A stretch of 64,000 bases of DNA. It comes from Blasia pusilla (lineage: Eukaryota > Marchantiophyta > Marchantiopsida > Blasiales). The DNA lies in NCBI GenBank assembly GCA_050084515.1, contig CM114272.1:13516001-13580000 (forward strand). The letters run 5' to 3'. Made by a program: the position numbers and the translations under genes. Each line of letters starts with the position of its first letter. Position 1 is the first letter of the stretch. The notes below the pieces were generated by a model. It was given only the letters and a program-made list of their open reading frames with translations. It searched no databases and was not told the origin of the DNA. This document shows, one piece after another, positions 60,876-64,000 of this stretch.

Positions 60876-63800
60876 AGACGACTCATCTCGACATCAGCAA
60901 GGCGACTCATCAAGTGATACCATGATACCTCTCAATTTCTTATCACCTAAACTCTCCTCCTCACTAATAACTCAGGTAGGACAAGCAAAAGGGTCATACG
61001 CATGGGAAAGTAGAGTGCACATTCCCGAGGGAAGACATATACCCGTCCTGTTATTTGTACACATCCATTTTTGTATTTGTATCCTCACCATGAGTAGTCA
61101 ATTATTACCCCCAATTATGACCCCAAAAGGCTACGGATCTGTGTTTGCTTTATCTATGACACCCAATTTAAAATTCCTGACACCCTCAAATATTTTTTTC
61201 TTAAACTCCCGATACCTCCCGCTAGGACGATGCCGCACTACTCAAAAAAATAATTATAATCTATCTAATTAAAAGAAAGAGGATGGGTTTGAGAACCCTC
61301 ACTCATCTGGTGTAGACAGGTAGGATTTTACAGCCTTCCTGAATTGACACGTGTTAAAGAAATATTAAAAACGAAAAAAATAATTAAGGGTAGCCTTCCT
61401 GTATTGACGCAAAAGAAATATTAAAAACTAACAAAAAGAACTAAGGATACCTGTTTTCATACTAGTTTTTCATCCGTGCATGTTCTTCCTGTATAGAAGC
61501 ATGCATGGCATCAGAACCTACCAAACCAAGTCCTCCGTGAAGGCATAGCGATCCAGATTCAAAACTCCTCCACCCTTCCCCTACGGTATCCAAGCTCAGC
61601 CTCCTTAGCTCCAAATCTAATGTGCTCCCTTCTCCTTAATAGACATGAGGATCGCGTTTGCACGGTTAGACGGACACACGGTGAGGCGGATACAGCACAA
61701 CTCAGAGGCCCCGACCCACATGACACGCCCTAAAAGTGCGACGAATAGTTCCATCCTTTTGATTTTCGAGCCCTTTCTTCTCAGTAATCGGGGTCCCGGG
61801 AGGGATGGAGGGTGGGGCAGCACAGATCTGAGATCTTCTATCGAAATTCCCGTAGGAGTACCGAGTCTAGACTCTAGTACCCACGAAGCAAGGACAAAAG
61901 CAAGAGCACACGAGCAGGTTACAGTTCGGGCATGAGCTCTAGGGTTGAGAGTTGTCTCTCGCTTTTCACAGCTTCACGCTTTACAGCGGATTCAAGTAAG
62001 TGCAAATAGAGGAAAACGTGCACGATGCATATGATTGGGTGGAAATCCATCACGTGGAGCGATTGCAATCTAAATTATCCAATCCGGAATTTCGGAGGAC
62101 AAGAATCCACAAGATGCTCCCATTTCCTCGCATTTGTAGAATACTTTTGGGAAAATCTACAAAAAAAATCATTTCGCGAATCGCGATCACTTCCTCCACT
62201 ACTACTTCCAAGACAATTTACAAAGTAGTTCCCCTCCCAAAGTGTAGATAGCATTTATTGCATGTGAACAATAAATACTGTCGGTTCTGATATGTTTCTC
62301 AGGCTCCAATTCAGAGATTAATCGTGAGCGGAAACGGATCAGAGTTCTGAGATGAAATCAGAGCATGTCTGACAGCCGCTAACGACGGCGCAGGCGGGAT
62401 CAGAGGCTTCGCGAATCCATAGGATTCTAGGAAGCCTCGTCGGACCTTTCCCTTCCTACTGTGAAATTGAGGATCCGTAGGACAGCTATTAGGACTCCTC
62501 ACAGGAACCCTCGCCATGACTTTTGTTCGCTTTCCCGTGCCCAGCGAACGAACCTTCCTGACATCGTTTTTTGTCTAGAAGATCCGCATCACGTCTGTAC
62601 ATCCGTCTCTGTGGACTCTAGAAGCGGCGCGAAAAAGTCGAGGTACTCGCATGTCGGCGTCGAGCACGGCTTGTATTCCGGGGGAGGATAGATTATGCGC
62701 TTTACCAAACATCCGGCTATTATGAGATGATGGGTTTAGACAAGCCTCATTTCTAAAAGCAGAAAGCCCACATTTTTCCCACGGTGTTGACACATGTCCG
62801 TAAGGAAAAGAAAGGAAAAGAATGAAAGATTAAAAAGAAAGGATTTAATAAGGAGAGAATTAAATTAAATGGAGAGGGGAATGGAGGACAACTTATAGAA
62901 ATGGATCTTATTATTTATGGAAAAAAACGAATATATCCTTTTTCCAATTGCATCTCTCAATATTTTTTGAATAAAATTATTTTGATTATCTCTTTTCCAA
63001 AATAGAGATTAAAATTTTCTCCCAATCTCATTTGAAAAAAATAATTTTAAATCAGCATGTCTTCCATAATTTTGAAGAGAAAATATTGTCCCATTGATGT
63101 CCTACTATCTTTTTCATTTTTCCCAAAAGGAAAATTAATTTTCCCTCAACTAAACTTTAAACTATATTTTTGTCATAATTTGTTGGCATGAACGTTACGT
63201 TTTTTTTTAAATGCAAATGAGAAAAGAAAAAAAAGACTTTAGAAGATTGCATGGGGAAAGATATTTGAATTTGAGTTGATTATAGTTAATTAATATTAAA
63301 AATAAAAATAAAATCCTAATTATATACCTCACCTATTCTTGTTTTCTACTTAGTATAGGGTAAAATTAAAACAAAAATCATGAATTGGCTTCATGGACAA
63401 ATCTGAAAGAAGTCATTCACTCTTTGGTCTTCAAAGTAAGCTAGTGCCCTTAATAGTATGATTATATGTCAACTCCAAATATGGCCCTTGCCACATCAAA
63501 AGGGAATCATCAACTTGGTTGTTAGTTCTTACGGAATACTTTTGAACTATTGAAATATTTCAATTCTAGCTTGTTAAAATTCTCTACTTCCTTTCTAGTG
63601 TGCAAAACTTCGTATTAAGACTACTAAACTCAAATAGTCTTCTAAACATCAATTTTTAAAACACATTTAAGAAAATAATAACTTTTATAATAGCTCATAT
63701 GTAATTTTTTGACTTATTCACTTATTCTAGAATTTTTTTAAAAGCATAGGTAAGGTTCATGAAAGTTTACTAACTTGTCCTTGGATTCCAACATATATGG

Positions 63801-64000
63801 CTTGTAAGCATTCCATATTGAATAGTATATATTTTGTCAATATTTCAATTATAACTTCTGTTTATTAGAGGTTGAAACAAATTTTTAAATGGATTTTTTT
63901 ATTCTTATTTTGATGTGCTTATACACATCATTACACGTTAATGATGATATTTTGATATCATATTAATTCATGACATTTAAATATTGAGATGATCTAGTAT
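60876..64000. other. right end of window without a recognised gene
   Basis: From 60.9 to 62.8 kb only short ORFs without known domains are present. From about 62.8 kb to the window end the sequence is strongly AT-rich with many homopolymer runs. Nothing else was recognised on either strand. Confidence 0.5.
61333..61430 (+). repeat. pair of about 40-bp direct repeats
   Basis: AGCCTTCCTGAATTGACAC ... AAAGAAATATTAAAAAC is repeated as AGCCTTCCTGTATTGACGC ... AAAGAAATATTAAAAAC, about 60 bp apart. AT-rich surroundings, no ORF. Confidence 0.75.

Overview
This window is nuclear DNA from a photosynthetic eukaryote of the green-plant line. It contains three intron-rich protein genes with plant-type products and a dense, nested population of Ty3/gypsy, LINE and Helitron elements. 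A streptophyte (bryophyte, lycophyte or charophyte alga) fits best. The species cannot be fixed from sequence alone. There is no operon structure, and no rRNA, tRNA or CRISPR was recognised.

Three host genes lie on the minus strand. (1) A 6-exon COG0212 / 5-formyl-THF cyclo-ligase-like gene (25736 to 20409). (2) A 17-exon TPR-RING-LON gene (33443 to 27028), a probable E3 ubiquitin ligase of the LONRF type. (3) A 6-exon cytochrome P450 resembling CYP704 (55206 to 50312). For each, splice sites and reading phase close across every exon. A fourth locus (59467 to 58016) is an intact 483-codon cysteine-rich ORF of unknown function. It is bracketed by arrays of a palindromic repeat (GCAACCCGTCGG / CCGACGGGTTGC) and may belong to an unrecognised transposon.

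The most unusual content is a family of Ty3/gypsy retrotransposons whose pol carries a DNA cytosine-5 methyltransferase between protease and reverse transcriptase, and a PHD finger after the integrase. Element A (36260-49021, minus) keeps the order gag - PR - C5-MTase - RT - RNase H - IN - PHD. Element B (about 2770-7870, minus) has the same order but is heavily decayed. Element C (1-2769, plus) keeps RT end - RNase H - IN - PHD. Fragment D (about 34229-35200, plus) keeps the PR end and MTase. Retroelement-borne methyltransferases have been reported in charophytes and dinoflagellates; I know of no description of one combined with a C-terminal PHD reader.

Layout: 1-7.9 kb, elements C and B tail to tail; 8.0-8.4 kb, fold-back repeat; 9.5-10.1 kb, tandem duplication; 10.3-13.6 kb, decayed Helitron split by a 1.3-kb LTR-like insertion; 13.6-20.4 kb, no recognised gene; 20.4-25.7 kb, COG0212 gene with LINE tails in intron 2; 27.0-33.4 kb, TPR-RING-LON gene; 34.2-35.2 kb, fragment D; 35.3-49.3 kb, a LINE split by element A, which is itself split by two further insertions in gag; 50.3-55.2 kb, P450; 56.1-60.6 kb, unknown ORF locus with hairpin arrays; 60.7-64.0 kb, a TATA-bearing segment then AT-rich DNA without recognised genes.
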